A DNA stretch of 8,046 bases, taken from the NCBI GenBank assembly GCA_021827465.1, contig JAKAVX010000097.1:1-8046 (forward strand). Reading direction: 5' to 3'. The translations under genes and the position numbers were made by a program. The first letter of the stretch is position 1. Each line of letters starts with the position of its first letter. The notes beneath the pieces were generated by a model that saw only the letters and a list, made by a program, of their open reading frames with translations, was not told where the DNA came from and searched no databases. Shown here piece after piece: positions 1 to 4,956 of the stretch. This DNA comes from Deltaproteobacteria bacterium (lineage in GTDB: Bacteria > Desulfobacterota_B > Binatia > Binatales > Binataceae).

Positions 1-684
1 GCGCCCGTTGTGCGAGCTTACCGAAAAACGCTTGCGGTCCACCGGATGACGGCCGACCGGACGCGCGATCGTAAGGCGCTCGCGCGAGACCGTCCCGCGC
101 ACGATCGCGAGGTAAATCTTTTTTACGGTGCGCTCCTTGAACTGGTTCGAAAGCGAGGTCTTGGCGTACGGAGTCCGCGCGACAACCATCACGCCTGAGG
201 TTTCCTTGTCCAGCCGATGCACGATTCCGGGCCGGAGCACGCCGTCCGGCTCCGCCATCCGGGCAAGCTCCGGAAAGCGCGCGAGCAACGCGTCAACCAG
301 GGTCGCGTCAGGATGGCCGGGCGCGGGATGCACCGTCATGTTCGCGGGCTTGTTGACGACGATTATCTCGTCATCGGCGTACATCACGGCGATATCCGGC
401 GCGGGAGCCACCATCTCCGGCGCTTCGGCCGGTTGCGGCGCAAGTATTTCCACCCGGTCCCCGGTTCTGACGCCGGCCGAGGCGCGCGCGGGCTCTCCGT
501 TGAGCATCACGAGACGAGCCTTTATCATCCGCGCGACCTGCGAGCGCGTGAACTCGGGATAGAGCCGCGCCGCCACGAACACGTCAAGGCGCATCCGGTC
601 GTCCCCGCTTTCCGCGGTCAGCAGCGCGGGCAGGAGCGGATTCACCGGCGCGTCCGCATAGTTGAGATCAAGTACGGTTGCCAA
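1..684 (-). CDS. rluD: RluD-type 23S rRNA pseudouridine synthase, 3' end cut off by window
   Basis: Pseudouridine synthases of the RluA/RluD family convert uridines of 23S rRNA to pseudouridine. The visible 228 codons, read from TTG at 684, show an N-terminal S4 RNA-binding domain (about residues 32-64, beginning RLDVFVAARL). A linker leads into the catalytic domain: DDEIIVVNKPANMTVHP at 104-120 and the family signature HRLDKETSG at 156-164, whose Asp159 is the expected nucleophile. The frame is open to base 1, so the C-terminus lies outside the window. An in-frame TGA lies just upstream of the TTG, so the start cannot be further upstream. No good Shine-Dalgarno precedes the TTG, and a GTG at codon 14 or ATG at codon 31 are alternatives. 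The gene lies 124 bp downstream of leuD on the same strand. The family is certain; the exact paralogue (RluD rather than RluA or RluC) is inferred from the S4 domain. Confidence 0.93.
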   Translation of the reverse strand, partial: MATVLDLNYADAPVNPLLPALLTAESGDDRMRLDVFVAARLYPEFTRSQVARMIKARLVMLNGEPARASAGVRTGDRVEILAPQPAEAPEMVAPAPDIAVMYADDEIIVVNKPANMTVHPAPGHPDATLVDALLARFPELARMAEPDGVLRPGIVHRLDKETSGVMVVARTPYAKTSLSNQFKERTVKKIYLAIVRGTVSRERLTIARPVGRHPVDRKRFSVSSHNGR

Positions 685-754
685 CGGAATTCATCGGCTT
701 CGCGCCTTCCGCCGCGTTCGGATACGGGGAAGGCAGGGGAAAACCTGAAGTCTT

Positions 755-788
755 ACAAATAATATAACGCACAACGGCGAAAAATCAC
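755..788 (-). promoter_or_regulatory. Possible promoter for rluD
   Basis: On the minus strand an AT-rich patch in otherwise GC-rich DNA contains TATATT (bases 766-761, 5 of 6 matches to TATAAT). A weak -35 match, GTGATT, lies 16 bp upstream. Initiation near 754 would give a leader of about 70 nt to the TTG start. The patch lies between the leuD stop and rluD, where a promoter is plausible. The evidence is sequence match only. Confidence 0.3.
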
Positions 789-808
789 CGGTGCGCGCGC
801 CGCCCGAG

Positions 809-1399
809 CTAGGATTTGTAGGGAACCGGATGGGCTTTCTCGTAGACGCCGATCTCGGCGTCGTGAGCCAGCGTCAGCGCGACATCGTCGAGTCCTTCGA
901 GCAGGCATTTCTTCGCGAACGGCTCGATCTCGAACCGCGCCGACCATCCGAACTCGTCCGACACGGTCTGCGCCGCCAAATCGACGGTGAGCGCATAATT
1001 TTCGTGGCGCTTGATCGCCTGGAAAATAGCCTCGACCTCCTCGGGCTTGAGGATAATCGGCAGCATCCCGTTCTTGAGGCAGTTGTTGCGGAAGATATCC
1101 GCGAACGATGGCGCGATCACCGCGCGGAGCCCGAAATCCGCGAGCGCCCATACCGCATGCTCGCGCGAACTGCCGCATCCGAAGTTCGCCCGCGCGACCA
1201 GGATAGCGGCCTTCGTGAAGCGCTCCTGGTCGAGCACGAACCGGCTGTCGGGCTGATTGCGCCAGTCGTAAAAGAGCCCCTTGCCGAGCCCGGTCCGGAC
1301 GACGGCCTTTAAGAACTGCTTGGGAATGATCTGATCGGTATCGACGTTGGGCCGGTCCAGAGGCGCGACCAGTCCGGTGAAATTCTTGAACGCTTGCAT
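809..1399 (-). CDS. leuD: 3-isopropylmalate dehydratase small subunit LeuD
   Basis: LeuD is the small (swivel-domain) subunit of isopropylmalate isomerase, which with LeuC interconverts 2- and 3-isopropylmalate in cytoplasmic leucine synthesis. The 196-aa product has the usual family length (about 200). Its motifs are NVDTDQIIPKQFL at 18-30, NFGCGSSREHA at 72-82 and APSFADIF at 96-103, then GLDDVALTL near 169-177. The frame is open up to an ATG at 1486, but the first 29 residues of that version are low-complexity and do not match the LeuD N-terminus. Homology begins at the ATG at 1399, which a GGGAG precedes by a rather long 13 nt. Its partner leuC lies 3.5 kb upstream, beyond a restriction-modification island, an unusual separation for these two genes. 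With that distance and the intervening genes, leuD probably needs its own promoter. Confidence 0.96.
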   Translation of the reverse strand: MQAFKNFTGLVAPLDRPNVDTDQIIPKQFLKAVVRTGLGKGLFYDWRNQPDSRFVLDQERFTKAAILVARANFGCGSSREHAVWALADFGLRAVIAPSFADIFRNNCLKNGMLPIILKPEEVEAIFQAIKRHENYALTVDLAAQTVSDEFGWSARFEIEPFAKKCLLEGLDDVALTLAHDAEIGVYEKAHPVPYKS

Positions 1400-1682
1400 C
1401 GCTGAATCGATTCTCCCGCGGTTACCCTGCCAGTGGCTCGAGGTTCGAGGTTCGCCCGTATTCGGTTCCTCGGAAACCTGACTCATAATTCCTTATCAGG
1501 AAAGAGGCTGGTCTGTAACGCTTTTGGAAGACGCGAATTGTTAGCATGGCGTCCGGGAGCCCGTCTCGCGCCATGGGCCGGGCGAGGAACGCAAACAGTC
1601 CCTCCCTACGGCCCCGATCGCAAGCGCGGCAGCGAGCGATCTCCGCAGACAATCGTGCGCCGGCAAAGAGGAGCGCTATCGG
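1400..1682. other. Intergenic stretch between secreted-protein gene and leuD
   Basis: I see no convincing gene here; the short open frames on both strands have no recognisable features. The minus strand contains a short dyad (TTCCT-TATC-AGGAA, 1490-1503) and AT-richer sequence around 1480-1530 that could hold a leuD promoter. A possible pair on the minus strand is TTACAG and TAAGGA with 17-bp spacing, ending near 1494. The match is too weak to call as a promoter. A short repetition (GAGGTTCGAGGTTCG) near 1440 accounts for the odd residues in the extended leuD frame. Confidence 0.4.
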
Positions 1683-2192
1683 CTATTTGCAGGGCGTCGG
1701 GCTCATTCTTGCCGATTTGCCGCTACCGCACTGCCACATCGGAGGCGTGTTGAAAACGTGGGTCGCTGCCCACGCCTTGTACTGTGGAGAATTCATCCAC
1801 GCCTCGAGCTTGGGATCGGTCCGCGGCGCAGGCGGCGGTATGTGCATGGGCTCCTCGAAGCGGGGAGGGCCGGCTTTCGTATTGTACTGCGGGGCGTGAG
1901 TGCCGTGGAAAGGCTTTGTCTCCCATGCGGTGCCCGGCGGACAGGGAGGAAACTCGCTGCTGGTCGGATCTCCCGGGCCCGCACATTTATACACAGCCAC
2001 CGGGTACGAGGGCTTATTCGTCCAACCCGGCGGAAGTGGTGGGTAGGCGTCGGGCTCAGGCTTGTTCGGAACAGTCGGCGGCGGAGAAGCTCCGGGCCGA
2101 TCCTGCGCACGCGCGGTGGAAACGGCGGCGAGCGACAATGACAGGAGGCCCGCCGCAAGGATAAAAATCGAGCCGCTGGCTTTTAGGTTCAT
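1683..2192 (-). CDS. Secreted proline-rich four-cysteine protein, function unknown
   Basis: I do not recognise this 169-aa protein. The N-terminus is a clear Sec signal peptide: MNLKAS, a hydrophobic core (about residues 8-22, FILAAGLLSLSLA), then an AxA-type site in STARA before QD, so cleavage is likely after residue 29. The mature chain is rich in Pro and has a stretch of Pro-rich turns (SPPPTVPNKPEPDAYPPLPP). It contains exactly four cysteines, in VYKC, FPPC, MWQC and the C-terminal TPCK, which could form two disulfides outside the cytoplasm. No transmembrane helix follows the signal. The ATG at 2192 has a good Shine-Dalgarno (GGGAG, 8 nt upstream). It sits 32 bp downstream of a broken small membrane-protein ORF in the same direction, suggesting a former two-gene unit. 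It is probably a periplasmic or exported protein. Confidence 0.8.
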   Translation of the reverse strand: MNLKASGSIFILAAGLLSLSLAAVSTARAQDRPGASPPPTVPNKPEPDAYPPLPPGWTNKPSYPVAVYKCAGPGDPTSSEFPPCPPGTAWETKPFHGTHAPQYNTKAGPPRFEEPMHIPPPAPRTDPKLEAWMNSPQYKAWAATHVFNTPPMWQCGSGKSARMSPTPCK

Positions 2193-2224
2193 CTCTATTT
2201 CTCCCGTGCCGAGAGCCCTAACGT

Positions 2225-2432
2225 TTACTGCGTGTCGTTGCTGAACGACAGGTCGTACATCGGCGTGATGTTTGAATCCTGAGTCGTCCCGTCAGGTGTG
2301 TACTCGGTTACCTGCCAAAACAGGTAGCACTCGTTGGTCAACCCCGCCTGTGCCGCCGCGATGAGCAGTGATCCCTATTACGAGCAACAATCCCGCGGGG
2401 ATTAGAAGAAGGAAACCGCGATTGGGGCCAGG
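2225..2432 (-). pseudogene. Remnant of a small membrane or exported protein, frameshifted
   Basis: Two adjacent minus-strand frames join into one protein-like sequence if a single base is removed from the GGG run at 2375-2373. The upstream frame (open from 2432, after a TAG) gives NRGFLLLIPAGLLLVIG, a strong hydrophobic helix. The downstream frame continues with SLLIAAAQAGLTNECYLFW and ends in SNDTQ before TAA at 2225-2227. As written, the upstream frame ends shortly after the break and the downstream frame has no start codon. No ATG or GTG start is visible for the joined version, so its 5' end is probably missing too, perhaps cut by the neighbouring island. The fused product would be a signal peptide or membrane anchor followed by about 40 polar residues. 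I do not recognise the family. A sequencing error at the GGG run is an alternative to a true pseudogene. Confidence 0.5.
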
Positions 2433-2523
2433 CTAACGTCGCGAACCCTGAGCGCGAGTGCTAAAGTCGCCCCAGCCCGAGGATGGCCCAAAATCCACTG
2501 GAAGATTAGCTGCGCGAACCTGA

Positions 2524-2542
2524 GAGCCCAATGCTCGGGCTC
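2524..2542. other. Small inverted repeat downstream of the methyltransferase gene
   Basis: GAGCCC (2524-2529) and GGGCTC (2537-2542) form a perfect 6-bp stem with a 7-nt loop, 15 bp past the methyltransferase stop on the minus strand. No T-tract follows, so it is at best a weak or Rho-assisted transcript end. The rest of the gap (2433-2557) holds no gene that I can support. Confidence 0.3.
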
Positions 2543-2557
2543 CGCTGTCCCGGAAAC

Positions 2558-3547
2558 CTATTTCTCTCGGCGCAGTGGGAGCAGGAATTGGCCTTTCGGA
2601 ACAGGGTCTCTTGATTCGGCGAGTCCCATCTCGGCGATGAGCTTGGGGAAGCGCAGTCGCCCCGTCTCCAAGTAGCGCGGGTCCAGCTCAAAAGCGAGCC
2701 AGCGTCTTCGGAGCCGTTCGCATACCGCTCCGGTTGTGTTCGAACCGGCGAAAATGTCGAGGACCAGATCACCCTCATCCGTCAGGAAGTTGACGAAAAA
2801 TTCCGGAAGCTGTGACGGAAAGCGCGCAGGATGCGGCTTTAATCCGGCTTGCTCGCACAGCTTGAGGTAAGAGCCATTCGAGTCGTTGTTGCCCTGCACG
2901 AGCAGGTTCGAGCAGATTGCTCCGCCCCGGTCACGTCCCCACTTCTCGGTGATGTTGTGGCCCGACGGCCTCTGTTTTGCGCGGTAGCCCTTTTGTATGA
3001 GCCTCTCCATGTCCTTGCTGTACGGAACCAGCACCTTGCGATTGTCCGCTTTTGGACTCGGTGTCTTCGATAGCCACCAGAGGCAGTTGACGGAATCTTT
3101 AACCCTTATGCGGCGCACGGTGACCCATTCCGCTGGCGCTGGCATTTTCCCGGGGTTGTGCCAGTAGAACTCCTGCGCCAGGTAAAACTTCAGGTCCTCG
3201 ACCAGGGCGACCAACAGTTTGAAGTGGTAGAGCGATCTTGTTGGCCGGCCGGGCTCGTATGCTCCGCCGAGATCGATTACAAAACTTCCGTCCTCCGCGA
3301 GGACCCTCTTCACGTCGCGCGCAAATTCCAGGAACCACGGAATGTATTCGGGCTGATCCTTATTCCCGTATTCTTTCTTGAAGTGAAGTGCAAAAGGGGG
3401 CGAGGTCATCACGAGGTTCACGCTCGCTGCCGGTAGCTCCCGCAGCAGTAAGCGAGAATCGCCCACGTAGGCCGCGCCGAGCTTCGTCGCGTAAATCGTC
3501 CTTTGTTTCAAAAGCGGGAGGCCGGAGCTTGGGAAATCGTTCTTCAT
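2558..3547 (-). CDS. M.PvuII-like type II DNA methyltransferase (N4-cytosine, beta class)
   Basis: This enzyme would methylate the recognition site of the adjacent restriction system. The 329-aa protein has the beta-class order: catalytic motif IV first (VMTSPPFAL, 46-54), target-recognition region in the middle, and SAM-binding motif I late (LDIFAGSNTTG, 263-273), with motif II acidic residues in FELDP (286-290). SPPF is typical of N4-cytosine enzymes. From memory of M.PvuII, long stretches agree: SPPFAL and KKEYGN near the start, GSFV with GGAY, FYWHNP, IRVKD with NCLWW, KQRPSGH, HPARFP with LPEFF, and IFAGSNTTG. Length is also close (M.PvuII is about 336). PvuII specificity (CAGCTG) is therefore a reasonable hypothesis, not shown. 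The gene is last in a C-R-M series, 38 bp after the endonuclease stop. It has its own promoter and C-box and no Shine-Dalgarno, with a predicted leader of only about 8 nt. Confidence 0.93.
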   Translation of the reverse strand: MKNDFPSSGLPLLKQRTIYATKLGAAYVGDSRLLLRELPAASVNLVMTSPPFALHFKKEYGNKDQPEYIPWFLEFARDVKRVLAEDGSFVIDLGGAYEPGRPTRSLYHFKLLVALVEDLKFYLAQEFYWHNPGKMPAPAEWVTVRRIRVKDSVNCLWWLSKTPSPKADNRKVLVPYSKDMERLIQKGYRAKQRPSGHNITEKWGRDRGGAICSNLLVQGNNDSNGSYLKLCEQAGLKPHPARFPSQLPEFFVNFLTDEGDLVLDIFAGSNTTGAVCERLRRRWLAFELDPRYLETGRLRFPKLIAEMGLAESRDPVPKGQFLLPLRREK

Positions 3548-3554
3548 CTGGACA

Positions 3555-3567
3555 GACTATGAGTATT
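3555..3567 (-). promoter_or_regulatory. C-protein operator (single C-box) upstream of the methyltransferase
   Basis: Plus-strand GACTATGAGTATT is 12/13 identical to the box at 4402-4414 and 10/13 identical to the one at 4421-4433, upstream of the controller gene. All three have the same orientation. Here the box is single, lies 7 bp from the methyltransferase ATG and covers the predicted -10 hexamer. A bound C dimer would be expected to block this promoter. The sequence match is direct; binding is inferred. Confidence 0.75.
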
Positions 3568-3589
3568 GCTGCAACGAGGTCTTTGTCAA
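3562..3589 (-). promoter_or_regulatory. Predicted methyltransferase promoter
   Basis: On the minus strand a perfect -35 hexamer TTGACA (3589-3584) is separated by 16 bp from AATACT (3567-3562), which matches TATAAT at 4 of 6 positions. The -35 includes the TGA stop codon of the endonuclease gene. Transcription would begin about 8 nt before the ATG at 3547, giving a nearly leaderless mRNA, which fits the absence of a Shine-Dalgarno. The strong -35 suggests activity without an activator. Confidence 0.65.
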
Positions 3590-4143
3590 TGTGCCGCGTC
3601 GTTCACAGCCGCGAGAAAATCGTCGCGCCAGTACCGGCTCTCACCCGTCAGAGGTACCGGCTGCATCACTTTCAACACCTGTGGATCGTCTTCCCGCCGT
3701 GCCAGCTGCCGTGCGGCAATGAAACGAAACTTCCACTCGCCGGTCTGATTGAAAGTGCACACGGCCAGCACGTCAAAGTGATCCGCCAGGTAGCCCCTGG
3801 TCTTACGCCCTTGCCTATCGCGACCTCCGCGGGTCTTTTGAATTTCGACTTTGCATCCCCGCTCCGGTCGAAAGTTCTCGTCGCTCCGCAGGTTTTTGCA
3901 TTCGACGCGAAGGTTGCGACCCTCAGGCATCACGATTTCGAAGTCGGGCTGCCCGTCAGCGTCGTGCCACTGAAGCGAAACGATCCTGCCTTCCGTGCGT
4001 AGTCGTTCGAGATGGCGGTGTAAATAAAGCTCGGCCAGCTTGCCTCTGACATCAACTTGTGCGCGGAACCCATGCTCGATTGCCTCGAGGATGTCCGTTA
4101 CAGGAGCATTAAGTCGTTTCTCTAGCGGATGGGAGAAGGTCAT
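3586..4143 (-). CDS. Predicted PD-(D/E)XK type II restriction endonuclease
   Basis: This 185-aa protein is the likely nuclease partner of the methyltransferase. The catalytic PD-(D/E)XK core is visible: GQPDFEI with Pro66-Asp67, then 13 residues to ECK (Glu81, Lys83), which should bind Mg2+ and cut the phosphodiester. An acidic helix residue in GKLAELYL (Glu39) could complete the site. A basic stretch KVEIQKTRGGRDRQGRKTRG (98-117) may contact DNA, followed by a hydrophobic strand HFDVLAVC (122-129). I see no similarity to R.PvuII, although the methyltransferase is PvuII-like. The ATG at 4143 overlaps the controller stop as ATGA and has a strong GGAGGAGG 7 nt upstream, so translation is probably coupled to the C gene. 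The gene carries one CAGCTG (3703-3708), so self-protection by the methyltransferase would matter if that is the target. Function rests on motif and context. Confidence 0.85.
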   Translation of the reverse strand: MTFSHPLEKRLNAPVTDILEAIEHGFRAQVDVRGKLAELYLHRHLERLRTEGRIVSLQWHDADGQPDFEIVMPEGRNLRVECKNLRSDENFRPERGCKVEIQKTRGGRDRQGRKTRGYLADHFDVLAVCTFNQTGEWKFRFIAARQLARREDDPQVLKVMQPVPLTGESRYWRDDFLAAVNDAAH

Positions 4144-4358
4144 CCGCGATCCTCCTCCATGAGAGCGGCGAGGCTGATCCCGAAGGCGCGGGCGATGTCC
4201 GCTAGGACCGTGAGAGTCGGGTTGCGTTCGCCCCGCTCGATTCCGCCTATGTAGGTTGGGTGTTTTTTAGCTCTGGACGCCAGCTCCTCCTGAGTCCAGC
4301 CGCGGTCGATCCTTAGCGCCCGCACCCTCCGCCCTAGCCGGCTTTGAATAGCCCTCAT
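4140..4358 (-). CDS. Controller (C) protein of the restriction-modification system, XRE-type HTH
   Basis: C proteins are small dimeric regulators that delay endonuclease expression after the system enters a new cell. The 72-aa product is an all-helical HTH_3/XRE domain: RLGRRVRALRIDRGWTQEEL, then LASRAKKHPTYIGGIERGERN, with the recognition helix around HPTYIGGIERGE, then PTLTVLADIARAFGISLAAL. The motif YIGxIERGERN is typical of this family. The ATG at 4358 fits the start of homology. The frame is open to 4454, but that part runs through the operators and is unlikely to be protein. A GTG at 4400, just downstream of the predicted promoter, would give a leaderless 86-aa variant. No good Shine-Dalgarno precedes either start. 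The stop overlaps the endonuclease ATG. Predicted role: activator of its own C-R operon and repressor of the methyltransferase through the C-boxes. Confidence 0.9.
   Translation of the reverse strand: MRAIQSRLGRRVRALRIDRGWTQEELASRAKKHPTYIGGIERGERNPTLTVLADIARAFGISLAALMEEDRG
4151..4158 (-). promoter_or_regulatory. Strong ribosome binding site for the endonuclease gene
   Basis: GGAGGAGG on the minus strand, 7 nt before the ATG at 4143 and inside the 3' end of the controller gene. It fixes the endonuclease start and contrasts with the weak or absent sites before the controller and methyltransferase genes. Confidence 0.8.
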
Positions 4359-4401
4359 TTTGTGCCGAAAGCCTAATGCGCAAAGGTGGGCACGCTCCAC
4401 A

Positions 4402-4433
4402 GACGATGAGTATTCCGAAAGACGATAAGTATC
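4402..4433 (-). promoter_or_regulatory. Tandem C-boxes (OL/OR-like) and weak promoter upstream of the controller gene
   Basis: Two 13-bp copies on the plus strand, GACGATGAGTATT (4402-4414) and GACGATAAGTATC (4421-4433), are identical at 11 positions and spaced 19 bp start to start. The distal copy contains a GATA-AG-TATC dyad. Read on the minus strand, the proximal copy contains the same AATACT -10 candidate as the methyltransferase promoter. The sequence 16 bp upstream (TTCGAT) is a poor -35 and lies partly under the distal box. This is the arrangement expected for autoactivation at the distal site and repression at the proximal site, as in other C-regulated systems. The repeats are seen directly; their role is inferred. 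Confidence 0.75.
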
Positions 4434-4447
4434 GAACCCGCCCCTTC

Positions 4448-4753
4448 GGGACACTCGACGTCTGCCTGGACAACATAGCGCACCGGTAAAATGTCCCGTA
4501 TCGCGTCTGGGAGCAGGCGAGCGGTGGTCGCGTTCGCTAGATCACCAAGAAATGGCTCAGCTACCGCGAACGCGAAATTCTGGGCCCCGGCTTGAGGCTG
4601 GAGGAAGCGCGCGACGTCACCGGTATCGCGCGCCGAATCGCTGCGATTCTCCTGATGGGACCCGAGTTGGACGCGAACTACGAGGCGATAAGGAGCGCAG
4701 CGTTCGCGTGGCCTCGGTCGGAGGGCGCTGGCACACCGGACGTACCGGAGTAG
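4448..4753 (+). pseudogene. Degraded C-terminus of a type ISP restriction-modification enzyme
   Basis: Type ISP enzymes are single-polypeptide translocating restriction-modification proteins of over 1000 residues. A single plus-strand frame here reads GTLDVCLDNIAHR, a TAA (4487-4489), NVPYRVWEQASGG, a TAG (4538-4540), ITKKWLSYREREILGPGL and ARRIAAILLMGPELDANY, ending at TAG 4751-4753. From memory, family members end with the same order: LDVYLN..AYWRNVP..VWEY..GGY.V.KKWLSYRE..LLGR, then ARRIAALLLL.PALDANY. Homology on both sides of two in-frame stops shows a decayed gene tail rather than a chance ORF. The rest of the gene, which should lie to the left, is absent; the controller promoter begins 15 bp away on the opposite strand. 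The match was made by recall, so the family name is good but not proven. Confidence 0.72.
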
Positions 4754-4800
4754 CGGCCGCTGCCATCGCCGGCGCGCGGCCCGCACCATTTCTCTGCGGA

Positions 4801-4915
4801 CCCTCACCTGGCGCTTCGCGCCGTCCTCTCCCGGATCTCGGGCGAGGATCAGGAAAGCGGCGTCGCGGCTGCACCCTCACCCTGGCCCTCTCCCATGTCA
4901 AAAAATGGGAGAGGG
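4801..4915. repeat. Two related CCCTCACC-type intergenic repeat units
   Basis: CCCTCACCTGG (4801-4811) and CCCTCACCCTGG (4874-4885) each begin a unit containing a CCTCTCCC block and a hairpin. The first hairpin is GGCGC-TTC-GCGCC (4810-4822); the second is the long inverted repeat at 4886-4915. Similar CCCTCACCC...CCTCTCCC elements are scattered between genes in many GC-rich bacteria, so this looks like a dispersed noncoding repeat family. Nothing else is seen in 4754-4956. Confidence 0.45.
4886..4915. repeat. Perfect 11-bp inverted repeat downstream of leuC
   Basis: CCCTCTCCCAT (4886-4896) pairs perfectly with ATGGGAGAGGG (4905-4915) around an 8-nt loop. It begins 41 bp past the leuC stop on the minus strand. 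No T-tract follows on that strand, so it may stabilise or end the leuC message by folding alone, or simply be a repeat-family hairpin. Confidence 0.6.
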
Positions 4916-4956
4916 AAACGGCGCGCTCGCCGTGTCAGATGACTGCGGCTACTGGC

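Noticed and set aside
217..762. Long plus-strand frames opposite rluD
   Set aside because: They are GC-rich antisense frames; the minus strand carries the conserved HRLDKETSG signature.
1400..1486. Longer LeuD starting at ATG 1486
   Set aside because: The extra 29 residues do not resemble LeuD and derive partly from a short DNA repetition, although an AAGGA lies close to that ATG.
2441..2524. Imperfect direct repeat GCGAACCCTGAG (2441-2452) and GCGAACCTGAG (2514-2524) near the island edge
   Set aside because: Considered as an insertion-site duplication, but it is short, imperfect and not matched at the other island boundary.
4359..4454. N-terminal extension of the controller protein to an ATG at 4454
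   Set aside because: The added 32 residues are encoded by the C-boxes and promoter; homology to C proteins begins at the ATG at 4358.
4373..4807. 144-codon minus-strand open frame overlapping the controller promoter
   Set aside because: It is antisense to the type ISP remnant, runs through the operators, and its product is Arg-rich with no recognisable domain.
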